In this document: in pieces, positions 48,560 to 57,236 of the stretch
Numbering within the stretch: position 1 is the stretch's first letter
Layout: each line of letters begins with the position of its first letter
From: Pseudomonas campi
GTDB lineage: Bacteria; Pseudomonadota; Gammaproteobacteria; Pseudomonadales; Pseudomonadaceae
Assembly: GCF_013200955.2 (NCBI RefSeq)
Contig: NZ_CP053697.2
Span: forward strand, 3,906,001 to 3,970,000
Length of the DNA: 64,000 bases
Direction: 5' to 3'
Position numbers and translations under genes: made by a program
Notes under the pieces: model-generated
What the model saw: only the letters and a program-made list of their open reading frames with translations
What the model was told of the DNA's origin: nothing
Database searches by the model: none

Positions 48560-48611
48560 ACTATACCGCGCCGCCTGGCGCCAAGACAAAGGCCGGCCAC
48601 GGGTTTAGAAT
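48560..48611. promoter_or_regulatory. back-to-back divergent promoters for ubiE and the PHA_gran_rgn gene
   Basis: Rightward: AAGACA (48583-48588), 17 bp, TAGAAT (48606-48611). Leftward: TTGTCT (48589-48584), 18 bp, TATAGT (48565-48560). The two -35 hexamers use the same bases, so polymerases should compete. Confidence 0.5.
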
Positions 48612-48641
48612 GGCCGCCACTTTGATTCCGGTGACCGCGAC

Positions 48642-49412
48642 ATGAACGACCCGCGCAAGGCCCACGACAGCGAACCGACCACCCACTTCGGCTTTCAGGA
48701 CGTTCCGGAAAGCCAGAAGGCTGAGAAGGTCGCCGAGGTGTTCCACTCGGTAGCGGCCAAATACGACCTGATGAACGACGTGCTGTCCGGCGGCATGCAC
48801 CGCCTGTGGAAGCGCTTCACCATCGAACTATCCGGCGTACGCGTGGGCAATCGCGTGCTGGATATCGCCGGCGGCACTGGCGACCTGGCGCGCAAATTTT
48901 CCAGCCTGGTCGGCCCGACCGGCGAAGTGGTGCTGGCCGACATCAACGAGTCGATGCTGAAAGTCGGCCGTGATCGCCTGCTCGACAAGGGCGTGGCCGG
49001 CAACGTGGTGTTCGTCCAGGCTGACGCAGAGAAACTGCCGTTCCCGGACAACCACTTCGACGTGGTCACCATCGCCTTCGGCCTGCGCAACGTCACCCAC
49101 AAGGAAGACGCCCTGCGCTCGATGCTGCGTGTGCTCAAGCCGGGCGGTCGCCTGCTGGTGCTGGAGTTCTCCAAGCCCGCCAGCCCACTGCTGGCCAAGG
49201 CCTACGACGCCTACTCGTTCGCCTTCATGCCGCTGGCCGGCAAGCTGATCACCAACGACTCGGAAAGCTACCGCTACCTGGCCGAATCGATCCGCATGCA
49301 CCCGGACCAGGACACCCTCAAGGCGATGATGGTCGAGGCCGGTTTCGAGCGCGTCACCTACCACAACATGACCGGCGGCATCGTCGCCCTGCACCGCGGC
49401 ATCAAGCCCTGA
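48642..49412 (+). CDS. ubiE: ubiquinone/menaquinone C-methyltransferase
   Basis: 256 residues. SAM-binding motif VLDIAGGTGDLAR (about 69-81) and the UbiE signatures YDLMNDVLSGGMHRLWK and FGLRNVTHKEDALRSMLRVLKPGG. It C-methylates the benzoquinol ring in ubiquinone synthesis. First of the overlapping ubiE-ubiJ-ubiB operon. Confidence 0.97.
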   Translation: MNDPRKAHDSEPTTHFGFQDVPESQKAEKVAEVFHSVAAKYDLMNDVLSGGMHRLWKRFTIELSGVRVGNRVLDIAGGTGDLARKFSSLVGPTGEVVLADINESMLKVGRDRLLDKGVAGNVVFVQADAEKLPFPDNHFDVVTIAFGLRNVTHKEDALRSMLRVLKPGGRLLVLEFSKPASPLLAKAYDAYSFAFMPLAGKLITNDSESYRYLAESIRMHPDQDTLKAMMVEAGFERVTYHNMTGGIVALHRGIKP

Positions 49413-50026
49413 TGTTGCTGAGTGGGCTACTGGCCGGCGTCGAACACGGCCTCAACCGCGTGCTGGCGATGGACAGCACCGCGCTGCCGCGCCTGGCCCG
49501 GCTGGACGGCAAGGTCATCGCCATCGACTGCCAGAGCCCGGCACTGCAACTGTTCCTCCTGCCCAGCGGCGAGGGCCTGCAGCTGGCCAGCCAGTGGAGT
49601 GGCGCCGACTGCACCCTGCGCGCGCCGGCGGCCAGCCTGCTGCGCCTGGCCCTGGCCAAGGACAAGACCAGCGTCCTGCACCGCCCGGAAGTCGAACTGG
49701 ACGGCGATAGCGCCGCCCTGCTGGAGCTGACCCAGATCCTCCAGGACCTCGAGCTGGACTGGGAATACGAGCTGTCGCGCTGGCTCGGTCCGGTCGGCAG
49801 CCAGTTGCTCAGTGGCCACCTGCGTAGCCGGGCGAACTGGGCCGGCAACAGCCTGGACAGCCTGCGCCACAACCTCGCCGACTACCTCAGCGAAGAATCG
49901 CGCCACCTGGTCGGCCAGCGCGAGGCCGACGCGCGCTTCGCCGAACTCGACCACCTCAAGCTCGCCCTCGACCGCCTCGACGCGCGTATCGAGCACCTCG
50001 CCCGCAAGGTAAAACCCTCCGAATGA
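49412..50026 (+). CDS. ubiJ: ubiquinone biosynthesis accessory protein, SCP2 domain
   Basis: 204 residues. An SCP2-type lipid-binding domain (about 1-110, GLQLASQWSGADCTLRAPAASLLRLAL) is followed by a helical C-terminus ending in a coiled coil (HLKLALDRLDARIEHLARKV). UbiJ helps organise the Ubi enzyme complex and binds the prenylated intermediates. It overlaps ubiE (TGATG) and ubiB (ATGA). Confidence 0.92.
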   Translation: MLLSGLLAGVEHGLNRVLAMDSTALPRLARLDGKVIAIDCQSPALQLFLLPSGEGLQLASQWSGADCTLRAPAASLLRLALAKDKTSVLHRPEVELDGDSAALLELTQILQDLELDWEYELSRWLGPVGSQLLSGHLRSRANWAGNSLDSLRHNLADYLSEESRHLVGQREADARFAELDHLKLALDRLDARIEHLARKVKPSE

Positions 50027-51612
50027 AGCTGCTTGCCGCCCGCCGCCTGCTGCGCATCCTGCGCGTGGTGATTCGCTACCGCCTCGACGACCAGCTGCTG
50101 CACCTGCCGTTGCCCACCTGGATGCGCATGCTGCGCTTCGCCCTGCCCTGGCGCTGGCTGCCGCGCCGCCCGTCCCAGCTGAGCCGTGGCGAAGCCCTGC
50201 GCCTGGCCCTGGAAGACCTCGGGCCGATCTTCATCAAGTTCGGGCAACTGCTCTCCACCCGTCGCGACCTGCTGCCGCCGGACATGGCCGACGAACTGGC
50301 CAAGCTGCAGGACCAGGTGCCGCCCTTCCCCGCCGCCGAGTCGGTGGCACGCATCGAAGAGCAGCTCGGTGCCAGCGTCACTGAAGTGTTCGCCCGCTTC
50401 GAGGTCGAACCGCTGGCCTCGGCCTCGGTGGCCCAGGTGCATGCCGCACAGCTGAAGAGCGGCGAGGAAGTGGTGGTCAAGGTGATCCGCCCGGGGCTCA
50501 AGCCGATCATCCGCTCGGACCTGGCCTGGCTGTACCTCGCCGCGCGCCTGGCCGAGAAAGCTTCGGCCGATGCCCGTCGCCTGCGCCCGGTGGAAGTGGT
50601 CAGCGACTACGAGAAGACCATCTACGACGAACTCGACCTGCTGCGCGAGGCGGCCAACGCCAGCCAGCTGCGGCGCAACTTCGAGGGTTCCGACCTGCTC
50701 TACGTACCGCAGGTGTACTGGGACTGGTGCCGGCCGAAAGTGCTGGTGATGGAACGCATCTACGGCGTGCCGGTGACCGACATGGCCACCCTGGCCGACC
50801 AGCGCACCAACATGAAACTGCTGGCCGAGCGCGGCGTGGAAATTTTCTTCACCCAGGTGTTCCGCGACAGCTTCTTCCATGCCGACATGCACCCCGGCAA
50901 CATCTTCGTCAGCACCCGCACGCCGTGGAGCCCGCAGTACATTGCGATCGACTGCGGCATCGTCGGCAGCCTCACCCCCGAGGACCAGGACTATCTGGCG
51001 CGCAACCTGATCGCCTTCTTCAAGCGCGACTACCGCCGCGTGGCGCAGCTGCACATCGACTCCGGCTGGGTGCCGGCGGAAACCAAGGTCAACGATTTCG
51101 AGGCGGCGATCCGCACCGTCTGCGAGCCGATCTTCGAGAAGCCGCTGAAGGACATCTCCTTCGGTCAGCTGCTGCTGCGCCTGTTCCAGACCGCACGCCG
51201 CTTCAACATGGAAGTTCAGCCGCAGCTGGTGCTGCTGCAGAAGACCCTGCTCAACATCGAAGGCCTGGGCCGCCAGCTGTACCCGGACCTGGACCTGTGG
51301 AGCACCGCGCAGCCGTTCCTCGAACGCTGGATGCGTGAGCGCATCAGCCCGCTGCACCTGCTGCGCAACCTGCAGCAGCAGGCCGAGCAGGTGCCGCACC
51401 TGTCGCAAATGGCCCGCGACACCCTGGAGCGCCTCAACCAGCAGCCTGCCGCCGCCCCTGTGGCGGCCGCACCAACGCACGCCTGGCCACTGCGCCTGAT
51501 CGGCGCAGCGCTGATCGCCGGCGGCGTCAGCCAGGGCCTGAGCCTGGCCGTTGCCAGCTGGGCCGCCTGGCTCAGCCTGAGCGCCGGTCTGCTGCTGATC
51601 CTGCGTCGATAG
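50023..51612 (+). CDS. ubiB: ABC1/ADCK-type atypical kinase for ubiquinone synthesis
   Basis: 529 residues. The KxGQ motif is in IFIKFGQLLSTRRDLLP (about 70), Ala-rich nucleotide loop in PLASASVAQVH, and the kinase-like HADMHPGN and DCGIVG stretches follow. Two hydrophobic helices at the C-terminus (about 490-529) anchor it to the membrane. It supports ubiquinone synthesis, probably by extracting lipid intermediates using ATP. Confidence 0.96.
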   Translation: MKLLAARRLLRILRVVIRYRLDDQLLHLPLPTWMRMLRFALPWRWLPRRPSQLSRGEALRLALEDLGPIFIKFGQLLSTRRDLLPPDMADELAKLQDQVPPFPAAESVARIEEQLGASVTEVFARFEVEPLASASVAQVHAAQLKSGEEVVVKVIRPGLKPIIRSDLAWLYLAARLAEKASADARRLRPVEVVSDYEKTIYDELDLLREAANASQLRRNFEGSDLLYVPQVYWDWCRPKVLVMERIYGVPVTDMATLADQRTNMKLLAERGVEIFFTQVFRDSFFHADMHPGNIFVSTRTPWSPQYIAIDCGIVGSLTPEDQDYLARNLIAFFKRDYRRVAQLHIDSGWVPAETKVNDFEAAIRTVCEPIFEKPLKDISFGQLLLRLFQTARRFNMEVQPQLVLLQKTLLNIEGLGRQLYPDLDLWSTAQPFLERWMRERISPLHLLRNLQQQAEQVPHLSQMARDTLERLNQQPAAAPVAAAPTHAWPLRLIGAALIAGGVSQGLSLAVASWAAWLSLSAGLLLILRR

Positions 51613-51739
51613 CCAGTGCCGGCTACGGCTGGCACACTAGCCGAGCGCCATTTGTGTGCAGCACCTGCACCAACAGCGCCCAGCATTTACCGGCTGCGCC
51701 CAGCGCAGCATGAGACAAGCCCGGACGGGCGGAATAGCG

Positions 51740-52141
51740 ATGACTGACTGGCTCGACGAAATCACCTGGAACGAAGACGGCCTGGTGCCGGCCATCGCCC
51801 AGGATCACAAGACCGGGCGCGTGCTGATGATGGCCTGGATGAACCGCGAGGCCCTGGCCCTCACCGCCGCGGAGCAGCGTGCCATCTACTGGTCACGTTC
51901 GCGTGGCAAGCTGTGGCGCAAGGGCGAGGAATCCGGCCATGTGCAGAAGCTCCACGAACTGCGCCTGGACTGCGATGCCGACGTGATCATCCTGCTGGTC
52001 GAACAGCTCGGCGGCATCGCCTGCCATACCGGGCGCGAAAGTTGCTTCTATCGGGTGTGGCAAGAGGGCGCGTGGCACACCGTCGATCCGGTACTGAAAG
52101 ACCCGCACGCCATCTACCATACGGAACACAAGCATGAGTGA
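51740..52141 (+). CDS. hisI: phosphoribosyl-AMP cyclohydrolase
   Basis: 133 residues. Motifs: VLMMAWMNREAL, YWSRSRGKLWRKGEESGH and the metal site with LDCDADVIILLV plus ACHTGRESCFYR. It opens the purine ring in histidine synthesis (step 3). ATG at 51740 is chosen to give MTDWLDEI; the open frame extends upstream without conservation. It overlaps hisE by 8 bases. Here cyclohydrolase and pyrophosphohydrolase are separate genes. Confidence 0.96.
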   Translation: MTDWLDEITWNEDGLVPAIAQDHKTGRVLMMAWMNREALALTAAEQRAIYWSRSRGKLWRKGEESGHVQKLHELRLDCDADVIILLVEQLGGIACHTGRESCFYRVWQEGAWHTVDPVLKDPHAIYHTEHKHE

Positions 52142-52469
52142 CACCCTCACCCGCCTGGCCGAGGTGCTGGAGGCGCGCAAAGGCGCGGCGCCGGACAGCT
52201 CCTACGTTGCCAGCCTGTATCACAAGGGCCTCAACAAGATTCTGGAGAAGGTCGGCGAAGAGTCGATCGAAACCATTCTTGCGGCCAAGGACGCAGCCAT
52301 CAACGGCGATTGCAGCGACCTGATCTACGAAACTGCGGACCTCTGGTTCCACAGCCTGATCATGCTCGCCGCCCTCGGCCAGCACCCGCAGGCCGTGCTG
52401 GACGAGCTGGACCGGCGTTTCGGCCTGTCCGGGCACGTCGAAAAAGCGGCGCGTCCCACATCCGACTGA
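52134..52469 (+). CDS. hisE: phosphoribosyl-ATP pyrophosphatase
   Basis: 111 residues. All-alpha MazG-like fold: SYVASLYHKGLNKILEKVGEESIETILAAKD (metal-binding Glu pair) and DLIYETADLWFHSLIML. It removes pyrophosphate from PR-ATP in histidine synthesis (step 2). It overlaps hisI and precedes tatA by 21 bases. Confidence 0.96.
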   Translation: MSDTLTRLAEVLEARKGAAPDSSYVASLYHKGLNKILEKVGEESIETILAAKDAAINGDCSDLIYETADLWFHSLIMLAALGQHPQAVLDELDRRFGLSGHVEKAARPTSD

Positions 52470-52490
52470 TCATTTGCGAGGACTGAGTAC

Positions 52491-52751
52491 ATGGGCATTT
52501 TCGACTGGAAACACTGGGTCGTCATTCTGATCGTGGTGGTACTGGTGTTTGGCACCAAGCGCCTGAAAAACCTCGGCTCCGACCTGGGCGAGACCATCAA
52601 GGGCTTCCGCAAGGCGATGAACACCGAAGAAGGCGACAAGCCCGCCGAGCCGCAGCAACAAGCCGCCCCCGCGGCCGGCGAGCAGCTGCACAAGCCGCAG
52701 ACCATCGACGCCCAGGCCCAGCGGGTCGAAGAGCCTGCGCGCAAGGACTGA
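52491..52751 (+). CDS. tatA: Sec-independent translocase subunit TatA
   Basis: 86 residues. One N-terminal membrane helix (HWVVILIVVVLVFGTKRLKNLG, about 8-29 with the FGTKRLKN hinge), an amphipathic helix and an acidic-polar tail. It oligomerises to form the passage for folded proteins. First of tatABC. Confidence 0.95.
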   Translation: MGIFDWKHWVVILIVVVLVFGTKRLKNLGSDLGETIKGFRKAMNTEEGDKPAEPQQQAAPAAGEQLHKPQTIDAQAQRVEEPARKD

Positions 52752-52760
52752 CCCCCGGCC

Positions 52761-53126
52761 ATGTTCGATATCGGCTTTTCCGAACTGCTGCTGGTCGGCC
52801 TGGTCGCGCTGATCGTCTTCGGTCCCGAGCGCTTGCCCGGTGCCGCGCGCACGGCCGGCCTGTGGGTCGGCCGGCTGAAGCGTAGCTTCAGCGCGATCAA
52901 GGCCGAAGTGGAGCGCGAGATCGGCGCCGACGAGATCCGCCGCCAGCTGCATAACGAACAGATCCTGCAGATGGAGCGCGAGCTCAAGCAGTCGATTCTG
53001 CCGCCGGCCATTGCTCCGGCTGACGCTGCGCCCGCCGAGCCGCCCGCAACCGCCGGTACAGAGCCCGCGCCGAGTCCCGTCAGCAGCGCCCCCGTCCAGC
53101 CTTCGGAGCCTTCGCGCCTGCCATGA
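52761..53126 (+). CDS. tatB: Sec-independent translocase subunit TatB
   Basis: 121 residues, starting MFDIGFSELLLVGLVALIVFGPERLP with the conserved Glu8 and the FGPERLP hinge. The amphipathic helix is longer than in TatA, and the tail is Pro/Ala-rich. With TatC it forms the twin-arginine receptor. It overlaps tatC by four bases. Confidence 0.95.
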   Translation: MFDIGFSELLLVGLVALIVFGPERLPGAARTAGLWVGRLKRSFSAIKAEVEREIGADEIRRQLHNEQILQMERELKQSILPPAIAPADAAPAEPPATAGTEPAPSPVSSAPVQPSEPSRLP

Positions 53127-53911
53127 GTGAATCCAAAGCCGAACCGGATGCCGAGATGCCCCTGGTGGCGCACCTGACCGAGCTGCGCTCGCGCCTGCTG
53201 CGCTGCGTGATTGCGATCTTCATCGTCTTCGCCGGGCTGTTCTACTTCGCCCAGGACATCTACACCATCGTCTCGGCGCCGCTGCGCGCCTACCTGCCGG
53301 AAGGCGCGACGATGATCGCCACCGGCGTCGCCTCGCCGTTCCTCACGCCGTTCAAGCTGACCGCCTGGTGCGCGTTGTTCCTCGCCATCCCGATCATCCT
53401 GCATCAGGTTTGGGGCTTTATCGCGCCGGGGCTGTACAAGCACGAGAAGCGCATCGCCATGCCCTTGCTGGTCTCCAGCATCCTGCTGTTCTACGGCGGC
53501 ATGGCCTTCGCCTACTTTCTGGTCTTCCCGCTGATCTTCCACTTCTTCGCCAGCGTAACCCCGGAAGGGGTGGCGATGATGACCGACATCAACGAGTACC
53601 TGGACTTCGTCCTCACCCTGTTCTTCGCCTTCGGTGTCGCGTTCGAGATACCGGTGGCGACCTTTCTGGTGATCTGGGTCGGCGTGGTCGACATCGCCAC
53701 CCTGAAGAAGAGCCGTCCCTACGTGATCGTCGGCTGCTTCGTGGTCGGCATGATCCTCACCCCGCCGGACATCTTCTCGCAGACCCTGCTGGCCGTGCCG
53801 ATGTGGATGCTGTTCGAGGTAGGCCTGCTGTTTGGCGGCCTGGTGCGCAAGCGCAGCGAGCATGAACCGGACGACGACGCCGGCGACCAGCCGCCCGCCA
53901 CGCTGCCGTGA
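53123..53911 (+). CDS. tatC: Sec-independent translocase subunit TatC
   Basis: 262 residues with six membrane helices. N-terminal MPLVAHLTELRSRLLRC and the TPFKLTAWCALFLAIPIILHQVWGF motif mark the twin-arginine signal binding site. It overlaps tatB upstream and rsmE downstream (GTGA). Confidence 0.96.
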   Translation: MSESKAEPDAEMPLVAHLTELRSRLLRCVIAIFIVFAGLFYFAQDIYTIVSAPLRAYLPEGATMIATGVASPFLTPFKLTAWCALFLAIPIILHQVWGFIAPGLYKHEKRIAMPLLVSSILLFYGGMAFAYFLVFPLIFHFFASVTPEGVAMMTDINEYLDFVLTLFFAFGVAFEIPVATFLVIWVGVVDIATLKKSRPYVIVGCFVVGMILTPPDIFSQTLLAVPMWMLFEVGLLFGGLVRKRSEHEPDDDAGDQPPATLP

Positions 53912-54615
53912 ACCTGCTGCTCCTGGAAGACGCCGACTTCGTTGCGGCGGATCGCGTCGTCCTCGCCGGGCGGCGCCTCAAGCACCTGCAGGAAGTTCAC
54001 CGCGCTGCCGTCGGCGACAGCCTGCGGGTCGGCCGCCTCGGTGGCCTGATGGGCAGCGGCACCCTGCTGCAACTGAGTGAGCAACACGCCGAGCTGCAGG
54101 TCAGCCTGGACCAGCCGCCGCCGGCCAAACTGCCGCTGACCCTGCTGCTGGCCCTGCCGCGGCCGAAGATGCTCAAGCGCGTGCTGCAGACGGTGAGCGC
54201 CATGGGCGTGCCGCGACTGATCCTGCTCAACAGCTACCGGGTGGAAAAGAGCTTCTGGCAGACGCCCTTCCTAGAAGAGGAAGCGCTGCGCGAGCAACTG
54301 ATCCTCGGTCTGGAGCAGGCACGCGACACCGTGCTGCCCGAAGTGATCATCGAGAAACGCTTCAAGCCCTTCGTCGAAGACCAGCTGCCAGGCATCACCG
54401 CCGGCAGCCTCGGCCTGGTCGGCCATCCCGGCGACTTTCCCGCCTGCCCACGGGCCGTCGAGCAGGCGGTGACCCTGGCCATCGGCCCGGAAGGCGGCTG
54501 GATTTCCTACGAGGTCGACAAGCTGCGCGAGGCGGGCCTTACGCCAGTGCAACTGGGCGAACGCATCCTGCGCGTGGAAACGGCAGTGCCGGCGCTGCTG
54601 GCGCGGTTGTTCTGA
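53908..54615 (+). CDS. rsmE: 16S rRNA m3U1498 methyltransferase
   Basis: 235 residues. N-terminal PUA-like part, then a SPOUT/trefoil-knot domain with LLALPRPKMLKRVLQTVSAMG and the SAM-binding knot LAIGPEGGWISYEVDKL and LGERILRVETA. It methylates U1498 of 16S rRNA. The start is GTG at 53908 overlapping the tatC stop. Confidence 0.94.
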   Translation: MNLLLLEDADFVAADRVVLAGRRLKHLQEVHRAAVGDSLRVGRLGGLMGSGTLLQLSEQHAELQVSLDQPPPAKLPLTLLLALPRPKMLKRVLQTVSAMGVPRLILLNSYRVEKSFWQTPFLEEEALREQLILGLEQARDTVLPEVIIEKRFKPFVEDQLPGITAGSLGLVGHPGDFPACPRAVEQAVTLAIGPEGGWISYEVDKLREAGLTPVQLGERILRVETAVPALLARLF

Positions 54616-54667
54616 TCATCGATTTCGGCATAGTCTGACTACACCTCCAGCCACTGCGGAGACCGTC

Positions 54668-55081
54668 ATGCGCCCACTGACCATCGACCTCGACCGCCTG
54701 GCCGCCGCCTTCATCAGCGCCGACAGCGACTTTCGCCTCGACCTGCTGAGCGGCAAGATCCTCGACATCCCGCCCGCCGGCGAAGACCCGCAAATCGAAC
54801 AGCTGCTGGAAGAAGAGCCCGAGCGCCTGCTGGCGGTGGACAGCCTGACGCCCGGGGCGATGCTCGCACTGATGGCCGAATTCCTCCCGGAAGTCGAGCA
54901 GCTGGCTGCCTACACCGCCCTGCAAGCCGCCCTGGACAGTCGCAAGCCGCTGCGCAGCTTCCACAACGCCCTCAAGCAGTTCCCCGACGTGCAATCCGCC
55001 TGGCAGGCCTTCGAGGCCGAACGCCTGCGCGAGCTGGCGCTGGACTGGCTGGCGGAGAATCAGCTGGAGCTGCGTGCGTAG
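54668..55081 (+). CDS. UPF0158 family protein
   Basis: 137 residues, no signal peptide. Starts MRPLTIDLDRLAAAFISADSD and ends with an ALKQFPDVQSAWQAFEAERLRELALDWLAE helical stretch, the usual UPF0158 pattern in which a Trp/Phe-rich C-terminus recurs. Function is unknown. It stands alone between rsmE and a REP-like palindrome. Confidence 0.7.
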   Translation: MRPLTIDLDRLAAAFISADSDFRLDLLSGKILDIPPAGEDPQIEQLLEEEPERLLAVDSLTPGAMLALMAEFLPEVEQLAAYTALQAALDSRKPLRSFHNALKQFPDVQSAWQAFEAERLRELALDWLAENQLELRA

Positions 55082-55089
55082 ACCCAGTG

Positions 55090-55149
55090 CGTAGCCCGGA
55101 TGCAATCCGGGATCAGGCAACTCCGTCCCCGGATTGCATCCGGGCTACG
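55090..55149. repeat. REP-like palindrome (GTAGCCCGGATGNAATCCGGG family)
   Basis: CGTAGCCCGGATGCAATCCG and its mirror around a 16-base loop, between the convergent UPF0158 gene and dtd. Same family as 36219-36274 and 62352-62420. Confidence 0.85.
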
Positions 55150-55156
55150 GCATTAC

Positions 55157-55594
55157 TCAGCTTTCCAGCAGAAAGGTCACCGGCCCGTCGTTGACCAGGT
55201 GCACCTGCATGTCCGCACCAAAACGCCCGGTGGCCACCTGTGGGTGCTGCTGGCGGGCCAGCTCGACCAGCTGCTCGAACAGTTCGGCGCCCAGCGCCGG
55301 GGCTGCGGCGCTGGAGAAGCTCGGGCGCAAGCCGCTTTTGGTATCGGCCGCCAGGGTGAACTGCGAGACCAGCAGCAGGCCGCCGCCGACGTCCTTGAGC
55401 GACAGGTTCATCTTGCCGTCGGCATCGCTGAACACCCGGTAATTGAGCAGCTTGTGCAGCAGTTTGGCGACACTGGCCAGGTTGTCTTGCGGCTCGACGC
55501 CGACCAGCGCGAGCAGGCCCTGGTCGATGGCACCGACGATTTCGCCGGCCACTTCGACGCGTGCGCCGCGCACGCGCTGGATCAGTGCCTTCAT
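55157..55594 (-). CDS. dtd: D-aminoacyl-tRNA deacylase
   Basis: 145 residues. MKALIQRVRGARVEVAGE start, the active-site SQFTLAADT and the GPVT cis-Pro motif in LVNDGPVTFLLES at the end. It clears D-amino acids (and glycine from tRNA-Ala) from mischarged tRNA. The start overlaps the stop of the iminopeptidase gene by four bases. Confidence 0.96.
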   Translation of the reverse strand: MKALIQRVRGARVEVAGEIVGAIDQGLLALVGVEPQDNLASVAKLLHKLLNYRVFSDADGKMNLSLKDVGGGLLLVSQFTLAADTKSGLRPSFSSAAAPALGAELFEQLVELARQQHPQVATGRFGADMQVHLVNDGPVTFLLES

Positions 55595-56562
55595 GCTTCT
55601 TCGAGGGGCAGGTCGAGCAGGCGCCGCGCCAATTGGTCGGCGGCGCGCACCAGGGCGTCGGTGATGCCGACTTCGGCGGCGGCGTGACCGGCATCGCGGA
55701 TGATCTGCAGCTCGCTGTTGGGCCAGGCCTGGTGCAGCGCCCAGGCGTTGTCCAACGGGCAGATCAGGTCGTAGCGACCATGCACGATCACCCCCGGCAG
55801 ATGGGCGATCTTCGGCATGTCGCGCAGCAGCTGGTCGGGGGCGAGGAAGGCATTGTTGACGAAATAGTGGCACTCGATGCGGGCGATCGACAGGGCGCGG
55901 TGCGGCTCGCTGAAACGATCGACCACCTGCGGATTGGGGCGCAGGGTGGCGGTGCGCCCTTCCCAGGTCGACCAGGCCTTGGCCGCGTGCATCTGGGCGA
56001 TCTGGTCGGGGCCAGTGAGGCGCTTGTAGAACGCCTGCATCAGGTCGCCCCGCTCATCGGCCGGAATCGGCGCCAGGTAGTCTTCCCAGAAGTCCGGGAA
56101 CAGGCGACTGGCGCCTTCCTGGTAGAACCAGTGGAAGTCCTGCGGGCGGCACAGGAAGATGCCGCGCAGGATCAGCCCGTGCACTCGCTCGGGGTGCGCC
56201 TGGGCATAGGCCAGCGCCAGGGTCGAACCCCAGGAACCACCGAACAGCACCCACTTGTCGATGCCGAGGTGCTCGCGGATGCGCTCCATATCGGCCACCA
56301 GCTCCTGGGTGGTGTTGTTTTCCAGGCTGGCGTGCGGGGTGGAGCGGCCGCAGCCGCGCTGGTCGAAGGTGACGATGCGATACAGGTTGGGGTCGAAGTA
56401 GCGGCGACTGGCGCCATCGCAGCCGGCACCCGGGCCGCCATGGATGAACACCACCGTCAGCCCATCCGGAGTGCCGCTTTCGTCCACATAGAGGACGTGC
56501 GGTTCCTGCACCGCCAACTCGTGGCGGGCAAAGGGTTTAATCTCCGGATACAAAGTCTGCAT
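55591..56562 (-). CDS. pip: proline iminopeptidase
   Basis: 323 residues, alpha/beta hydrolase S33. The oxyanion motif HGGPG is at 41-45, nucleophile Ser110 in GGSWGS, Asp in GRYDLICP and His in DAGHAA near the C-terminus. It removes N-terminal proline from peptides. It is co-transcribed with dtd. Confidence 0.95.
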   Translation of the reverse strand: MQTLYPEIKPFARHELAVQEPHVLYVDESGTPDGLTVVFIHGGPGAGCDGASRRYFDPNLYRIVTFDQRGCGRSTPHASLENNTTQELVADMERIREHLGIDKWVLFGGSWGSTLALAYAQAHPERVHGLILRGIFLCRPQDFHWFYQEGASRLFPDFWEDYLAPIPADERGDLMQAFYKRLTGPDQIAQMHAAKAWSTWEGRTATLRPNPQVVDRFSEPHRALSIARIECHYFVNNAFLAPDQLLRDMPKIAHLPGVIVHGRYDLICPLDNAWALHQAWPNSELQIIRDAGHAAAEVGITDALVRAADQLARRLLDLPLEEA

Positions 56563-56705
56563 GCTGCACTCCCGAATCTGTGCGAAAGAGACTGCCCGGT
56601 AGCGGCGTATGTGCCAGCCATCCCGCGCAGACTTTAAGGTCCCTTTTGATCAGGTGCCGAACATCTGTGGTGGCGGCCATCATAACCATGAAAACGGAGT
56701 TGAGC

Positions 56706-57137
56706 ATGCCTACCAAGCTATTTGCTGTGCCTTTCCTCGTCTTGCTCACCCTGCTCGGCGGCTGCACCAAGAGCGACCCGCAGGCGGCGCTGGAAGCGGC
56801 CGTGCAGCAGCTGCAAGATAATCTGGAGGCCAAGAAAGCCAGTACGGTCATGGAACAGCTGCACCCGCAGTTCAGCGCCCAGCAGCAGTACGACAGCGAA
56901 TGGGCGGGGCGCACCATGGCTCTGCTGTTCCTGCGCCACAAGCAGGTCAAGGTGCTGGCCCTGAGCAAGAGCAGCAACATCGACCCGACCTACAGCAGCA
57001 AGGGCTACACCGAGGCGCAGATCGCCATGAGTGGCGCCGAGGGCCTGATTCCGGACAGCGCCCGGCATTACAGCGTCAAACTGGAGTGGTGGCTGGAAGA
57101 CGGCGAATGGCGCCTGGCCAAGCTCGACTGGGAATAA
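56706..57137 (+). CDS. small lipoprotein of unknown function
   Basis: 143 residues. Lipobox LLGGC (Cys20) ends the signal peptide. The mature part opens with a helical AALEAAVQQLQDNLEAKKASTVMEQLHPQF and later WRLAKLDWE, resembling NTF2-like or DUF4878-type periplasmic domains, but I do not recognise the family firmly. ATG at 56706 with GGAG upstream is chosen; an ATG at 56688 is also possible. Divergent from pip. Confidence 0.65.
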   Translation: MPTKLFAVPFLVLLTLLGGCTKSDPQAALEAAVQQLQDNLEAKKASTVMEQLHPQFSAQQQYDSEWAGRTMALLFLRHKQVKVLALSKSSNIDPTYSSKGYTEAQIAMSGAEGLIPDSARHYSVKLEWWLEDGEWRLAKLDWE

Positions 57138-57161
57138 TGCGTATGCAGGAAATAACGTAGA

Positions 57162-57215
57162 AGCGAGCTCTGCTCGCGAAGCACTTTCGCAACCCCTTCG
57201 CGAGCAGAGCTCGCT
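57162..57215. repeat. long palindromic intergenic repeat (GCGAGCTCTGCTCGCGAA type)
   Basis: AGCGAGCTCTGCTCGCGAAG (57162-57181), 14-base loop, and its exact reverse complement (57196-57215): 20-bp arms. Lies between two convergent genes and is of the Pseudomonas REP type built on GAGCGAGC-GCTCGCGAA. Confidence 0.85.
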
Positions 57216-57236
57216 CCTACAGGCTGCAACCTGCCA

